64,000 nucleotides of DNA from Lachnospiraceae bacterium (GCA_017441295.1 JAFRYA010000037.1:1-64000); one strand, 5' to 3'. Counted from the stretch's first letter, positions 1 through 10,259 are shown. Numbers and translations are program-made. The notes: a model not told the origin generated them from the letters alone.

Positions 1-210
1 AGCGTTGGTCAGGAAATTGATATCAAGATCGTTGATTTCAAAGAAGATGAACGTAAGATTTCTTTGAGCCGTAAGGATTTCGAAGATGATCTGGTACCAG
101 ATGAGCCAGCAGAAGAGGCAGAAGAGGCTGTAGCTGAGACTGCCGAAGAAGCTGTAGAAGAAGTTGCAGCAGAAGCTGCTGAGGAAGCTACTAAAGCTGC
201 AGAGGAATAA
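1..210 (+). CDS. rpsA: 30S ribosomal protein S1, C-terminal end (partial)
   Basis: Open from base 1 to TAA at 208-210, 69 codons with no start inside the window, so this is the 3' end of a gene that begins upstream. The first 26 or so residues (VGQEIDIKIVDFKEDERKIS, then LSRKDF) are the last strands of an S1 RNA-binding fold. The rest is an alanine and glutamate-rich acidic tail, as seen at the end of clostridial S1 proteins. S1 binds mRNA on the 30S subunit. In many Clostridia this S1 is fused behind IspH, which cannot be judged here. Another S1-domain protein is possible. The rsmD start follows after 15 bases and its SD lies inside this tail. Confidence 0.7.
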   Translation, partial: SVGQEIDIKIVDFKEDERKISLSRKDFEDDLVPDEPAEEAEEAVAETAEEAVEEVAAEAAEEATKAAEE

Positions 211-225
211 TATTCCGCAATATTT

Positions 226-798
226 ATGAGAGTAATTGCAGGTAAGGCCCGGAGACTGTTACTTAAAACAGTCCCCGGGTTTGATACAAGACCAACAACA
301 GACAAGATCAAGGAGACTCTGTTCAATATACTGAATCCTTACATTCCGGGATGCAGATTTCTGGATCTGTTCAGCGGCAGCGGGAGCATCGGTATTGAAG
401 CTTTGAGCAGAGGCGCTTCTCAGGCTGTATTTGTTGAAAACAATCCCAGGGCCGCAGCCTGTATCAATGACAATCTCAGGACTACCAGGCTGGCAGATGA
501 CGCTGTTGTTTTCAAAAAGAACGTTATTGGAGCCATTAATGAGATGGCCCTCAAGAATTATTCCTTTGATCTGGTTTACATGGATCCTCCTTATGAGGCC
601 GGGCTGGAAGAAGAAACGCTGGCCTGTCTGGCCGCGTCCGGCATCATTAATGAAGATACCATCGTGATCATTGAAGCTGACAAACATAATGACCTGCCTT
701 TCATAGCTGAGTCGGCTTTTGAGATTACCAGAGAGAAGATCTACAAATCCAACAAACACTACTTTTTAAGGCTAAAGAATACAACCCCGGAGGCTTGA
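226..798 (+). CDS. rsmD: 16S rRNA (guanine(966)-N(2))-methyltransferase RsmD
   Basis: 190 residues, the usual length for the RsmD family, which methylates G966 of 16S rRNA in the assembled 30S subunit with S-adenosylmethionine. Visible motifs are the SAM-binding loop [14 protein letters not shown] at about 47-60 and the N6/N2-amino methyltransferase catalytic motif DPPY at 120-123. The N-terminal [10 protein letters not shown] stretch is typical of the family and supports the ATG at 226. The gene runs directly into coaD (stop at 796-798, coaD SD just upstream), the common rsmD-coaD pair of Firmicutes. Confidence 0.95.
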   Translation: MRVIAGKARRLLLKTVPGFDTRPTTDKIKETLFNILNPYIPGCRFLDLFSGSGSIGIEALSRGASQAVFVENNPRAAACINDNLRTTRLADDAVVFKKNVIGAINEMALKNYSFDLVYMDPPYEAGLEEETLACLAASGIINEDTIVIIEADKHNDLPFIAESAFEITREKIYKSNKHYFLRLKNTTPEA

Positions 799-800
799 GC

Positions 801-1286
801 ATGAAGAAAGCTGTTTACCCAGGCACATTTGATCCGGTAACTTTTGGACACATTGACGTTATCAGACGTTCAGCCAACATTGTTGACGAGCTGGTAATTG
901 GTGTTCTGGTTAACAATCAGAAGACTCCTCTTTTTACACCGGAGGAGAGGGTTGAAATGCTGAAAAGCGTTACAAAAGACATTCCGAACGTGACAATAGT
1001 CGCATTTAATGGGCTCCTTATTGATTTTGCCAAGAGCCAGAATGCGAATTTCGTTATCAGGGGTCTGCGAGCTGTTACAGACTTTGAGTATGAGCTCCAG
1101 ATGGCGCAGACTAACAGGATCATAGATCCGGACGTGGATACTATTTTCCTTACAACTTCCCTTGAATATGCTTATTTAAGCTCCAGTACAGTCAGGGAAG
1201 TGGCATCGTTCAGAGGAGATATTTCCAAATTTGTACCTGAACATATTGCCAGACTTGTAGAACAGAAAATTAATCAAATGAAATAG
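801..1286 (+). CDS. coaD: Phosphopantetheine adenylyltransferase
   Basis: 161 residues. CoaD transfers AMP from ATP to 4'-phosphopantetheine, the penultimate step of coenzyme A synthesis. The nucleotidyltransferase signature [12 protein letters not shown] sits at residues 6-17 and the second motif SSSTVRE lies near the C-terminus. An upstream in-frame TTG at 795 is possible, but the SD GGAGG at 789-793 is only one base from it and seven bases from the ATG at 801, so the ATG is preferred. It overlaps or abuts rsmD and is probably translated from the same transcript. Confidence 0.95.
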   Translation: MKKAVYPGTFDPVTFGHIDVIRRSANIVDELVIGVLVNNQKTPLFTPEERVEMLKSVTKDIPNVTIVAFNGLLIDFAKSQNANFVIRGLRAVTDFEYELQMAQTNRIIDPDVDTIFLTTSLEYAYLSSSTVREVASFRGDISKFVPEHIARLVEQKINQMK

Positions 1287-1299
1287 AGCGAGGTTAGAA

Positions 1300-2070
1300 A
1301 TGAGTAAGATCGAGCAAAGAATCGCTGAGTTGGAAGAATACATCGACAGCTGCAAACCATCAACTTTTTCCAGTACTAAGATCACCGTCAACAAAGACGA
1401 GATCCTGGAGCTTATCAATAATCTCAAGAGAAATGTTCCTGAAGAGATCAAGACCTATTCCAAGATCATAGCCAACAGGAACGCCATTCTCAAGGATGCT
1501 CAGGACAAGGCTGAGGAAATGATCAAGAAAGCCAACGAGATGACATCCACTCTGGTTTCAGAGCATGAGATCATGCAGCAGGCTTTCAAGGAAGCTAACG
1601 CAGTTATCGAGGACGCTACACGTAAGGCCGGCAATATCCTGGACAAGGCTACTGCTGAAGCCAATGAGATTAAGAGCGCAGCTATTTCCTACACAGACGA
1701 TTCACTTGCTAATATTCAGGATATACTTTCAACAGCTATCGAGGGCGTTTCCGTTAAATATGACGGACTGCTCAAGACTCTGGAGGCCAGTCTGGAGGTT
1801 ACAAACCAGAACCGTAAGTCACTTATTCCTGACCAGAACCTGCTGAATTCAGCTGCAGACCTGTATAAGCAGGACGACTTCGGCAGAGAGACCTATGATG
1901 ACAGTTTCACCGAGGCTGATTTCGCCGGCAACACCGGTGACATGACCCTTGAGGAAGCATTGAGTAAGGGAGAGGTTGACGTTTCAAACCTTGATGGTAC
2001 TGGCTATGCTTCATCCGGTTCAGTTGAAGAGATAACTGATTTTAATTTGGATGTAAACGATTTTAATTAA
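1300..2070 (+). CDS. Coiled-coil protein of unknown function (DivIVA/ATP-synthase-b-like)
   Basis: 256 residues. I do not recognise a characterised family. The central part, about residues 45-170, is a long amphipathic helix rich in Ala, Glu, Lys and Ile with heptad-like spacing, reminiscent of DivIVA or ATP synthase subunit b stalks. The C-terminal 70 residues are acidic (Asp, Glu, Gly, Ser) and look disordered. There is no signal peptide or membrane segment, so it should be cytoplasmic. The SD is weak (GCGAGG at 1288-1293). It ends an rsmD-coaD transcript, just before a hairpin terminator. A cell-division or scaffold role would be inference from composition only. Confidence 0.75.
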   Translation: MSKIEQRIAELEEYIDSCKPSTFSSTKITVNKDEILELINNLKRNVPEEIKTYSKIIANRNAILKDAQDKAEEMIKKANEMTSTLVSEHEIMQQAFKEANAVIEDATRKAGNILDKATAEANEIKSAAISYTDDSLANIQDILSTAIEGVSVKYDGLLKTLEASLEVTNQNRKSLIPDQNLLNSAADLYKQDDFGRETYDDSFTEADFAGNTGDMTLEEALSKGEVDVSNLDGTGYASSGSVEEITDFNLDVNDFN

Positions 2071-2078
2071 TAACCATA

Positions 2079-2103
2079 ACGCCAGGTTCACGCCTGGCGT
2101 TTA
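2079..2103 (+). terminator. Intrinsic terminator after the rsmD-coaD operon
   Basis: Perfect 8-bp stem ACGCCAGG (2079-2086) with CCTGGCGT (2093-2100), six-base loop, then only a short T stretch. The weak T-tract makes read-through into the next gene possible. Confidence 0.6.
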
Positions 2104-2112
2104 GCATTGTAT

Positions 2113-2910
2113 ATGAGGATAATGAACCTTGCCAGTGGAAGCACTGGCAATTCAACATATATTGGAACTGACGATACACACATTTTAGTCGACTCCGGAA
2201 TCAGCAGAAAACGGATAGTCGACGGATTAAATGAGGCTGATCTGACCCTTGAGGACATTGACGCCATATTTCTGACCCACGAGCATATTGATCATGTCAG
2301 CTCATTGGGTGTTATTGAACGTACGCGCAGGATTCCTGTTTATGCCACTTTGGGCACTATAAACGCTTTACTTGATTATGGCACGCTGGGGCATTTTGAC
2401 AGGAGTGTTTTCCATATTATCAGACCTGATACGAATTACAGGATCAAGGATCTGATATACAGACCGCTGGGTATATCGCATGACGCTAAGGAGCCGGTCT
2501 GCTTCAGATTTTCATCAGGAGGCAGCAGCGCTGCAATAGTGACTGATCTGGGCGATTATGATGATTATCTGGTGGAAAATTTAAGAGGTCTCGACGCGAT
2601 ACTGCTGGAGGCCAACCACGATGTGAGAATGCTGGAAGTAGGCCCGTATCCGTATCCTCTCAAGCGCAGGATACTGAGCAGGCTGGGACATCTGTCCAAC
2701 GAAAGATGCGGACAACTACTTTCCGAGATACTCCACGATAATATGCGTGAAATCATGCTCGGTCATTTGAGCCGGGAGAACAACACGAGAGAATTGGCCA
2801 AACTCGCTGTTGAAACAGAGATTCAGGCCGCAGATAATAATTACAAGTCCGGGGATTTCGACATCAAGATCGCCAGACATGAAATAGCTTCTAAAATATT
2901 GGAGGTGTAG
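2113..2910 (+). CDS. MBL-fold metallo-hydrolase, YycJ/WalJ type
   Basis: About 265 residues from ATG 2113. The metallo-beta-lactamase motif THEHIDH follows the MRIMNLASGSTGN start, the latter being the typical N-terminus of the YycJ/WalJ family. In Bacillus and Streptococcus this cytoplasmic family is linked to the WalRK cell-wall regulon and to DNA maintenance, with 5'-exonuclease activity reported for relatives. The substrate here is unknown. Starts at TTG 2107, ATG 2113 or ATG 2122 are all in frame; 2113 gives the family-like N-terminus. It is not next to walK/walR here but upstream of tmcAL, with one base between stop and next start. Confidence 0.85.
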   Translation: MRIMNLASGSTGNSTYIGTDDTHILVDSGISRKRIVDGLNEADLTLEDIDAIFLTHEHIDHVSSLGVIERTRRIPVYATLGTINALLDYGTLGHFDRSVFHIIRPDTNYRIKDLIYRPLGISHDAKEPVCFRFSSGGSSAAIVTDLGDYDDYLVENLRGLDAILLEANHDVRMLEVGPYPYPLKRRILSRLGHLSNERCGQLLSEILHDNMREIMLGHLSRENNTRELAKLAVETEIQAADNNYKSGDFDIKIARHEIASKILEV

Positions 2911-2911
2911 T

Positions 2912-4195
2912 ATGAAGGTTACCGGAATCATTGCTGAATATAATCCGTTCCATAACGGGCATGTCCATCACCTGACTCAGGCGAGGGAACGTCTCGGAAG
3001 CGATTATGTTGTCGTTGTAATGAGCGGCAATTATGTCCAGAGAGGTGCACCGACTATCATTGACAAATACTCCAGGGCTGAGATGGCGCTGAAATGCGGG
3101 GCAGACCTTGTTCTTGAACTGCCTTCATGCTTTTCAACTGCCAGCGCTGAATACTTCGCCTTTGGCGGAGTTGCCATCCTGGATAAGCTGGGAGTCGTAG
3201 ACAATCTCTGCTTTGGCACGGAGAGCCTGGACGTGGACGCAAACGAAGCTGAAGCAACCATCAAGGAAGCAGCCAGCGGACTTACTGACAAGTTTGAAAA
3301 GATAGCTGAGCTGCTGATCGAGGAACCTGAAGATTACCAGCGCATATTAAAGGAAGGCCTTAAGGAAGGTCTTTCACATGCAGCTGCTACTGCCAGGGCA
3401 GTGGATGAGATCCTGGGTTCAGATTATGTCAGAGTCATGGAGACATCCAATAACATCCTGGGCGTAGAGTATCTCAAGGCCATCAAGAGGCTCGAGAGTA
3501 ATATCAAGCCGGCGCCGATCCCGAGAATGATGACCAAGCATAATGACAAGGTCATTGCTGAGGGCTTTTCCAGCGCGTCAGCCATCAGAAACGCTATTTT
3601 CAACAAATATGATATGAACTCCATTGCGTCTACAGTCCCGCAGGAGGTATTTGATATACTGATGGACAAGTATCTGGTTTCATTCCCTGTATTCAGGGAT
3701 GACTTCTCAACCATACTTGGATCCAAGCTTATTGCTGCGCAGAAATCCAAAGATCTTACCAAATACTTCGGCGTATCTGAGGACCTGGCCAACAGACTCA
3801 TGAATCTCAAGAATGAGTACAAGTCATTCAACCAGTTCAGGGAGCTAATCTACGGCAGGAATATCACCAAGGCCACCGTTGGACGCGCGCTCATGCACAT
3901 AGCTCTGGGCATCCACGCGGACGACATGGAGAAACTGTATCACAAGGAAAACCTGACTGCTGTCAAGGTCCTGGGATTCAGGAAAAAGGCGGAGCCGCTC
4001 CTCAGCGAGATCAAGAAGAGAGGCACGATCAACATGGTTACCAAGCTGTCGGATTATGTTCCTGATACAGATGGTGACGGAGTGGATATGATCGTTCAGA
4101 CCACCAAGCATGACATGCTTTACAGAATGATCTGCATGAATAAGTTTGATGTTGAGCTGAAAACACCGTTTGAGCAAGAAATTATTATTGTTTAA
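2912..4195 (+). CDS. tmcAL: tRNA(Met) cytidine acetate ligase TmcAL (YlbM)
   Basis: 427 residues. TmcAL activates acetate with ATP and transfers it to C34 of elongator tRNA-Met, making ac4C. The nucleotidyltransferase head is clear: GIIAEYNPFHNGHVHHL at residues 5-21, then VVVMSGNYVQRG and the conserved DLVLELP stretch. Start ATG 2912 has a strong SD GGAGGTG immediately upstream, lying in the 3' end of the preceding gene, so the two are coupled. An acetate-using enzyme directly upstream of pta-ackA is a common Firmicute arrangement, although pta has its own promoter. Confidence 0.92.
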   Translation: MKVTGIIAEYNPFHNGHVHHLTQARERLGSDYVVVVMSGNYVQRGAPTIIDKYSRAEMALKCGADLVLELPSCFSTASAEYFAFGGVAILDKLGVVDNLCFGTESLDVDANEAEATIKEAASGLTDKFEKIAELLIEEPEDYQRILKEGLKEGLSHAAATARAVDEILGSDYVRVMETSNNILGVEYLKAIKRLESNIKPAPIPRMMTKHNDKVIAEGFSSASAIRNAIFNKYDMNSIASTVPQEVFDILMDKYLVSFPVFRDDFSTILGSKLIAAQKSKDLTKYFGVSEDLANRLMNLKNEYKSFNQFRELIYGRNITKATVGRALMHIALGIHADDMEKLYHKENLTAVKVLGFRKKAEPLLSEIKKRGTINMVTKLSDYVPDTDGDGVDMIVQTTKHDMLYRMICMNKFDVELKTPFEQEIIIV

Positions 4196-4198
4196 TGG

Positions 4199-4226
4199 TT
4201 GTATTTAATAGAAAAAATCGTATAAT
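4199..4226 (+). promoter_or_regulatory. Sigma-A promoter for pta
   Basis: TTGTAT at 4199-4204, 16-bp spacer, perfect TATAAT at 4221-4226. It lies in the only gap before pta, 37 bases upstream of the start codon. Confidence 0.75.
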
Positions 4227-4262
4227 AGTTGAGGAAAATTTCCCGAAAGGACGGAGGAGAAA

Positions 4263-5264
4263 ATGAAATTTATTGAGAAAATTTTTGAACAGGCTAAGGC
4301 TGACAAGAAGACTATCGTTCTGCCTGAGTCAATGGACAAGAGAACTTATGATGCTGCAGAGAAGATCCTTAAGATGGGTATCGCTAATCTGATCATCATC
4401 GGCACACCTGAAGAGATTGCTGAGTATGGCAAGGGCTATGACATTTCAGGTGCAGTGATCGTTGACCCGTTTAATGATCCTAATAAGCAGAAATATATTG
4501 ACATATTCGTTGAGTTAAGAGGCGCTAAGGGCGTTACTCCTGAGTCTGCAAAAGAGCAGATGGAGAAAGACTATATGTACTATGCATGCCTTATGTGCAA
4601 GTGCGGCGACGCAGACGGCGCTGTTTCAGGTGCATGCCATTCAACAGGCAACACCATCCGTCCTGCACTTCAGCTGCTTAAATGCAAACCGGGCATCAGT
4701 GGTGTTTCAGGCTTCTTCGTAATGGACGTTCCTAACTGTGAACTGGGCGAGAACGGCTTATTCGTATTCGCTGACTGCGCAGTTAATCCGGACAATGACG
4801 CAGACAAGATGGCTGAGACAGCAGGCCTTTCAGCAGAAAGCTTCAAGACCTTCATCGGCGCAGAGCCAAAGGTTGCTATGCTTTCATTCTCAACCAAGGG
4901 CTCAGCAAAGCATGAGCGCGTAGACATGGTTGCAGAAGCTACAGCAAAGGCTAAAGAGAGATTCCCACAGTACGAAATCGATGGCGAACTCCAGCTCGAC
5001 GCTGCACTCGTTCCTGAGGTTGGCGAGCTCAAGGCTCCGGACAGCAAGGTTGCAGGCCATGCCAATACACTGGTATTCCCAAGCCTCGAAGCAGGCAATA
5101 TCGGCTACAAGCTCGTACAGAGACTGGCTAAGGCAGAAGCATACGGCCCTATCCTTCAGGGACTTTCACTGCCGGTTAACGACCTTTCAAGAGGCTGCTA
5201 CGCTGACGACATCGTAGGTACAGTTGCGCTGACTGCGGTTCAAGCTCAGAACGCTGCTAAATAA
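4263..5264 (+). CDS. pta: Phosphate acetyltransferase
   Basis: 333 residues, the short single-domain form of the family. It converts acetyl-CoA and phosphate to acetyl phosphate and CoA, the first step of acetate fermentation. The start MKFIEKIFEQAKADKKTIVL, and the conserved stretches GAVSGACHST and VNPDNDADKMAETA, match Pta. SD GGAGG is seven or so bases before ATG 4263. AckA follows after 28 bases with its own SD and no terminator between, so the two form an operon. Codon use is strongly biased as in a highly expressed gene. Confidence 0.97.
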   Translation: MKFIEKIFEQAKADKKTIVLPESMDKRTYDAAEKILKMGIANLIIIGTPEEIAEYGKGYDISGAVIVDPFNDPNKQKYIDIFVELRGAKGVTPESAKEQMEKDYMYYACLMCKCGDADGAVSGACHSTGNTIRPALQLLKCKPGISGVSGFFVMDVPNCELGENGLFVFADCAVNPDNDADKMAETAGLSAESFKTFIGAEPKVAMLSFSTKGSAKHERVDMVAEATAKAKERFPQYEIDGELQLDAALVPEVGELKAPDSKVAGHANTLVFPSLEAGNIGYKLVQRLAKAEAYGPILQGLSLPVNDLSRGCYADDIVGTVALTAVQAQNAAK

Positions 5265-5292
5265 TTGATAATAATTTTTAAGGAGAAATATA

Positions 5293-6483
5293 ATGAAGAT
5301 TTTAGTTATCAACTGCGGAAGCTCATCACTTAAATATCAGTTAATCGATTCTGATACTGAGAAGGTTCTGGCTAAAGGACTTTGCGAAAGAATCGGTATT
5401 GACGGTATGTTCACATATCAGAAGGCCGGCTGCGACAAGCAGGTTTCTCAGATTGATCAGCCTGACCACAAGAAGAGCGTTCAGTTAGTTATTGATGCAT
5501 TAACAGACAAGGAAAACGGCGTTGTTGCTGACCTTTCCGAAATCGGTGCTGTTGGCCACAGAGTTGTTCATGGCGGCGAGAAGTTTGCTTCATCAGTTCT
5601 TATTACAGAAGAAGTTATCAAGGCTATCGAAGAGTGCAATGATCTGGCACCTCTTCACAATCCTGCAAACATTATCGGTATCAACGCTTGCAGAGAGTTA
5701 ATGCCTGGCGTTCCAATGGTAGCAGTATTCGATACAGCTTTCCATCAGACAATGCCTGCTGAAGCTTTCCTTTATGGTATTCCTTATGATTACTACAAGA
5801 AATACGGCGTAAGAAAGTACGGTTTCCACGGCACCAGCCATTCATATGTTTCCAAGAGAGTTATCGATATCTTAGGCCTTGAAGCAGAGAAGTCCAAAAT
5901 CGTTGTATGCCACCTTGGCAACGGTGCTTCAATCTGCGCAGTTGACGGCGGTAAGTCAGTTGAGACTTCAATGGGTCTGACACCTCTTATGGGCCTTATC
6001 ATGGGCACACGTTCAGGCGAGATCGATCCGGGAGCTATGGAATTCATCGCTAACAAAGAAGGCCTCAATCTTTCAGAAGTTATGACCATCTTAAATAAGC
6101 GTTCAGGTGTTCTGGGTCTGTCAGGCGTTTCATCAGACTTCCGTGATATCGAGAGTGCTATTGAGGATGGCAACGAGCAGGCTAAGGCTGCTATGGATGC
6201 TTTCGTTCACAGAGTAGTATCTTACGTTGGCGGATACATCGCAGTAATGGGCGGCGTTGACGCTATCGTATTTACAGCTGGTATCGGTGAGAACGACAAG
6301 GGCGTAAGAAAGGCTGTTATCGAGAAATTCGGTTACCTCGGAGTTAAACTTGATGAGGAAGCTAACAACAGCCGTGAGGATGAAGTGATCATTTCCACAC
6401 CTGATTCAAAGGTTAAAGTTCTGAAGGTTGCTACCAACGAAGAGCTTATGATCGCACGCGATACTCTGGCACTTGCAAAATAA
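5293..6483 (+). CDS. ackA: Acetate kinase
   Basis: 396 residues. AckA makes ATP and acetate from acetyl phosphate. The sugar-kinase/actin-fold phosphate loop [12 protein letters not shown] is at residues 5-16, followed by GHRVVHGGE and [10 protein letters not shown]. The ATP-binding stretch HLGNGAS is intact. AAGGAG lies before ATG 5293. Second gene of the pta operon. No clear terminator follows it, and the rpmF promoter starts 12 bases after its stop. Confidence 0.97.
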   Translation: MKILVINCGSSSLKYQLIDSDTEKVLAKGLCERIGIDGMFTYQKAGCDKQVSQIDQPDHKKSVQLVIDALTDKENGVVADLSEIGAVGHRVVHGGEKFASSVLITEEVIKAIEECNDLAPLHNPANIIGINACRELMPGVPMVAVFDTAFHQTMPAEAFLYGIPYDYYKKYGVRKYGFHGTSHSYVSKRVIDILGLEAEKSKIVVCHLGNGASICAVDGGKSVETSMGLTPLMGLIMGTRSGEIDPGAMEFIANKEGLNLSEVMTILNKRSGVLGLSGVSSDFRDIESAIEDGNEQAKAAMDAFVHRVVSYVGGYIAVMGGVDAIVFTAGIGENDKGVRKAVIEKFGYLGVKLDEEANNSREDEVIISTPDSKVKVLKVATNEELMIARDTLALAK

Positions 6484-6495
6484 ATAAAAAACTGT

Positions 6496-6524
6496 TTGAC
6501 AAACTATATACTGATGAGTATAAT
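6496..6524 (+). promoter_or_regulatory. Consensus sigma-A promoter for rpmF
   Basis: Perfect TTGACA at 6496-6501, 17-bp spacer, perfect TATAAT at 6519-6524. It is the only exact consensus promoter seen in the window. The transcript should start near 6531, giving a leader of about 52 bases. Confidence 0.92.
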
Positions 6525-6563
6525 AGCAAAGTGCGACTGAGAAAGCCGCGTTGTTGATATGAA

Positions 6564-6579
6564 TTATAAGGAGGTGTAA
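6564..6579 (+). promoter_or_regulatory. Small hairpin presenting the rpmF Shine-Dalgarno in its loop
   Basis: TTATA (6564-6568) can pair with TGTAA (6575-6579; one G-U pair), leaving AGGAGG (6569-6574) as a six-base loop three bases before the start codon. It is weak by itself but resembles the stronger hairpins before rpsU and rpmB. Confidence 0.4.
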
Positions 6580-6582
6580 GCT

Positions 6583-6768
6583 ATGTCGATATGCCCAAAA
6601 AATAAAATGTCTAAGGCAAGAAGAGATAAGAGAAGAGCTAATTGGAAAATGACAGCTCCTTGTCTTGCTAAATGTTCAACATGTGGAGCATTAGTAATGC
6701 CGCACAGAGTATGCAAGAACTGTGGTTCATACAACAAGCGTACTATCGTTGCACAGGAAGCAGAATAA
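6583..6768 (+). CDS. rpmF: 50S ribosomal protein L32
   Basis: 61 residues. The core KMSKARRDKRRANWKM is the L32 signature. Four cysteines (PCLAKCSTCG and CKNCG) form a zinc ribbon, so this is the zinc-binding form. L32 sits at the 50S subunit near the exit tunnel. The N-terminus MSICPKNK departs from the usual MAVPKRK. ATG 6583 follows AAGGAGGTG. The usual upstream partner, a DUF177 (YceD) gene, is absent: rpmF directly follows ackA and has its own consensus promoter. A terminator follows. Confidence 0.96.
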   Translation: MSICPKNKMSKARRDKRRANWKMTAPCLAKCSTCGALVMPHRVCKNCGSYNKRTIVAQEAE

Positions 6769-6789
6769 TAATTGGTATTATTGCATTAA

Positions 6790-6820
6790 AAAAGGGACCG
6801 GTTAACGGTCCCTTTTCTGT
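6790..6820. terminator. Bidirectional terminator between rpmF and gdhA
   Basis: Perfect 11-bp stem AAAAGGGACCG (6790-6800) with CGGTCCCTTTT (6806-6816), loop GTTAA. The A and T runs on both sides let it serve rpmF on the plus strand and gdhA on the minus strand. Confidence 0.9.
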
Positions 6821-6829
6821 TATCTGATT

Positions 6830-8206
<1,377 letters not shown>

Positions 8207-8212
8207 TCATTT

Positions 8213-8241
8213 ATTATAAATCAGGGACTTTAATGATGCAA
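8213..8241 (-). promoter_or_regulatory. Promoter for gdhA
   Basis: On the minus strand TTGCAT (8241-8236), 17-bp spacer, perfect TATAAT (8218-8213), ending 37 bases before the gdhA start codon. Confidence 0.8.
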
Positions 8242-8264
8242 CTCGTTAAATTGGCAATTTTTTG

Positions 8265-8293
8265 TTGATTTACAGAATATCTTTTAGTAAAAT
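8265..8293 (+). promoter_or_regulatory. Promoter for the plsX-acpP-rnc-smc operon
   Basis: TTGATT at 8265-8270, 17-bp spacer, TAAAAT at 8288-8293. It is divergent from the gdhA promoter with about 25 bases between the two -35 boxes. Confidence 0.75.
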
Positions 8294-8325
8294 TACATAG
8301 TATTTAAAACGGAGGATTATGTACT

Positions 8326-9327
8326 TTGGCAGAAGAGAAAACAATAGTGGCGCTGGACGCCATGGGCGGCGACTTCGCACCGGCTGAGCAGATCAAAGGA
8401 ACAATAGCTGCAATTAATGATAATAGTAATATTATTGTCAAGCTGGTAGGACGCGAAGACGACATCAAAGCTGAACTTGCAAAGTATCAGTATAACGCAG
8501 ATCAGATTGAGATTGTAAATGCACCCACGGTGATCGAAACCAGTGAATCACCGGTTAAGGCGATCAAGACCAAGAAAGACTCATCAATGGTTACAGCACT
8601 GTATCTGGTCAAGAACGGCGAGGCTGACGCCATTATTTCCTGCGGCAACACAGGAGCGCTCCTAGTTGGCGGACAGGTTATCATCGGCAGGATAAAGGGC
8701 ATTGAGAGGCCTGCACTGGGCTTTGTAATGCCTTCACTTAAGGGACCGGTCATGATGATTGACTGCGGAGCCAATGTTGACGCACGCCCTGAGATGCTGG
8801 TACAGTTCGCTCAAATGGGCTCCATCTATCTGGAGAACATCATGAAGATAAAGAACCCGAGAGTAGGTATTGTCAATATCGGCGAGGAAGAAGAGAAGGG
8901 CAATACGCTTGTTAAAGATACATTCCCGCTTCTTAAGGAATGCTCAAGTATTAATTTCATCGGCAGCGTAGAGAGCCGCGGCATCACCGAAGGCGCAGCT
9001 GACCTGGTTGTATGCGATGCTTTTGTGGGTAATGTTATCCTTAAGATGTATGAGGGTGTAGCAGCTGCTCTGCTTACCAAGGTCAAGGGTGCCATGATGG
9101 CCAATCTCAAGACCAAGATAGGCGCGCTGCTTATTAAAAAAAGCATGAAATCCACACTGAAGGAGTTTTCTATCGAAGAGTATGGCGGAGCACCTATGCT
9201 GGGCCTTAAGTCTCTGGTAGTTAAGGCTCACGGCAGTTCCAAGGCTCCGGAGATCCGCAACGCGATCATCCAGTGCGAAGATTTCAAGAAAAACGATATC
9301 AGCGGCAAGATTGCTGAGAATTTATAG
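8326..9327 (+). CDS. plsX: Phosphate acyltransferase PlsX
   Basis: 333 residues. PlsX converts acyl-ACP to acyl phosphate, which PlsY uses to start phospholipid synthesis, and acts at the inner face of the membrane. The N-terminal ALDAMGGDFAP and later ISCGNTGALLVGG are family signatures. The start is TTG at 8326 with GGAGG at 8311-8315. An ATG at 8319 is in another frame. First gene of an operon with acpP, rnc and smc. No fapR gene is present in front of it. Confidence 0.95.
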   Translation: MAEEKTIVALDAMGGDFAPAEQIKGTIAAINDNSNIIVKLVGREDDIKAELAKYQYNADQIEIVNAPTVIETSESPVKAIKTKKDSSMVTALYLVKNGEADAIISCGNTGALLVGGQVIIGRIKGIERPALGFVMPSLKGPVMMIDCGANVDARPEMLVQFAQMGSIYLENIMKIKNPRVGIVNIGEEEEKGNTLVKDTFPLLKECSSINFIGSVESRGITEGAADLVVCDAFVGNVILKMYEGVAAALLTKVKGAMMANLKTKIGALLIKKSMKSTLKEFSIEEYGGAPMLGLKSLVVKAHGSSKAPEIRNAIIQCEDFKKNDISGKIAENL

Positions 9328-9337
9328 GAGATTTATT

Positions 9338-9571
9338 ATGGAATTTGAAAAATTAAAAGAAATCATTGCAGACGTATTAAACATTGATCCGGACACAATT
9401 ACTCTTGAGTCACAGTTTGTTGCAGATCTCGCAGCGGATTCACTCGATATTTTCCAGATCATTATCGGAGTTGAGGATGCATTCGAGATTACCATCAATG
9501 ACAGCGATGCCGAGAACATCGTTACTGTTGGCGATGCTTTAGAGGAGATTAAGAAAGCAATTAATGGATAA
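9338..9571 (+). CDS. acpP: Acyl carrier protein
   Basis: 77 residues, acidic, with the phosphopantetheine site ADSLD where Ser35 is the attachment residue. ACP carries acyl chains in fatty-acid synthesis and supplies PlsX next door. An open frame extends upstream to 9311, but AGGAG lies just before ATG 9338 and the upstream codons overlap plsX, so 9338 is the start. It overlaps rnc by eight bases. Confidence 0.95.
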   Translation: MEFEKLKEIIADVLNIDPDTITLESQFVADLAADSLDIFQIIIGVEDAFEITINDSDAENIVTVGDALEEIKKAING

Positions 9572-10259
9572 TAGAATAGCCGAGTTCGAAAACGCGATCG
9601 GCTATAGCTTCATCAACAAGTCATTGCTGAAATGCGCCCTGACGCATACGTCTTATGTTAATGAGAATAAGAATGAGGGACTTGAAGACAACGAACGTCT
9701 CGAATTTTTTGGTGACGCTATAATCGAGTTTCACGTTAGTGAATTTTTATTTAGAAAGTATAACAATTTTCCGGAAGGTGATCTGACCAGGATACGTGCC
9801 TCAATGGTATGTGAGCAGAGCCTCGCGCAGTGCGCCAAGGCCATTTCCCTGGGTTCATATCTGTACATGGGCAAGGGAGAGGAAGCCTCCGGAGGACGTG
9901 AGAGAGCCTCGATAACATCTGATGCATTTGAAGCTTTGGTAGCTGCTATCTATCTCGATTCGGGGAGAGAGAACACATTCAGGTTTATTCAGAGCCACTT
10001 ATTGGCGGTCCTTGATAATAAGGATCTGTTTTTTGATGCCAAAACCAGGCTGCAGGAGATAGTCCAGAAGAGGGGCGAGAATGCTCCTCATTATGAGCTG
10101 CTGTCCGAAGAAGGCCCTTCACATGACAGGACCTTTGAAGTGGCTGCATATATAAATGACAGGGAGATCAGCAGGGGCAAGGGCCATTCCAAGAAAGCTG
10201 CCCAGCAGGAGGCTGCGCTCCAGGCCATAAAAATATTATCGGGTGAGAATCCGGAATAA
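9564..10259 (+). CDS. rnc: Ribonuclease III
   Basis: 231 residues. RNase III cuts double-stranded RNA in rRNA processing and mRNA decay. The catalytic signature ERLEFFGDA is at 44-52, with the second acidic site in SDAFEALVAAIYLDSG. A double-stranded RNA-binding domain fills the last 75 residues (ending in KGHSKKAAQQEAALQAI). ATG 9564 overlaps the end of acpP, giving coupling. Followed after 11 bases by smc. Confidence 0.96.
   Translation: MDNRIAEFENAIGYSFINKSLLKCALTHTSYVNENKNEGLEDNERLEFFGDAIIEFHVSEFLFRKYNNFPEGDLTRIRASMVCEQSLAQCAKAISLGSYLYMGKGEEASGGRERASITSDAFEALVAAIYLDSGRENTFRFIQSHLLAVLDNKDLFFDAKTRLQEIVQKRGENAPHYELLSEEGPSHDRTFEVAAYINDREISRGKGHSKKAAQQEAALQAIKILSGENPE

Noticed and set aside
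9-326. 105-codon minus-strand frame rich in Ala and Ser
   Set aside because: It is the shadow of the Glu/Ala-rich tail of S1 and of the rsmD start on the other strand.
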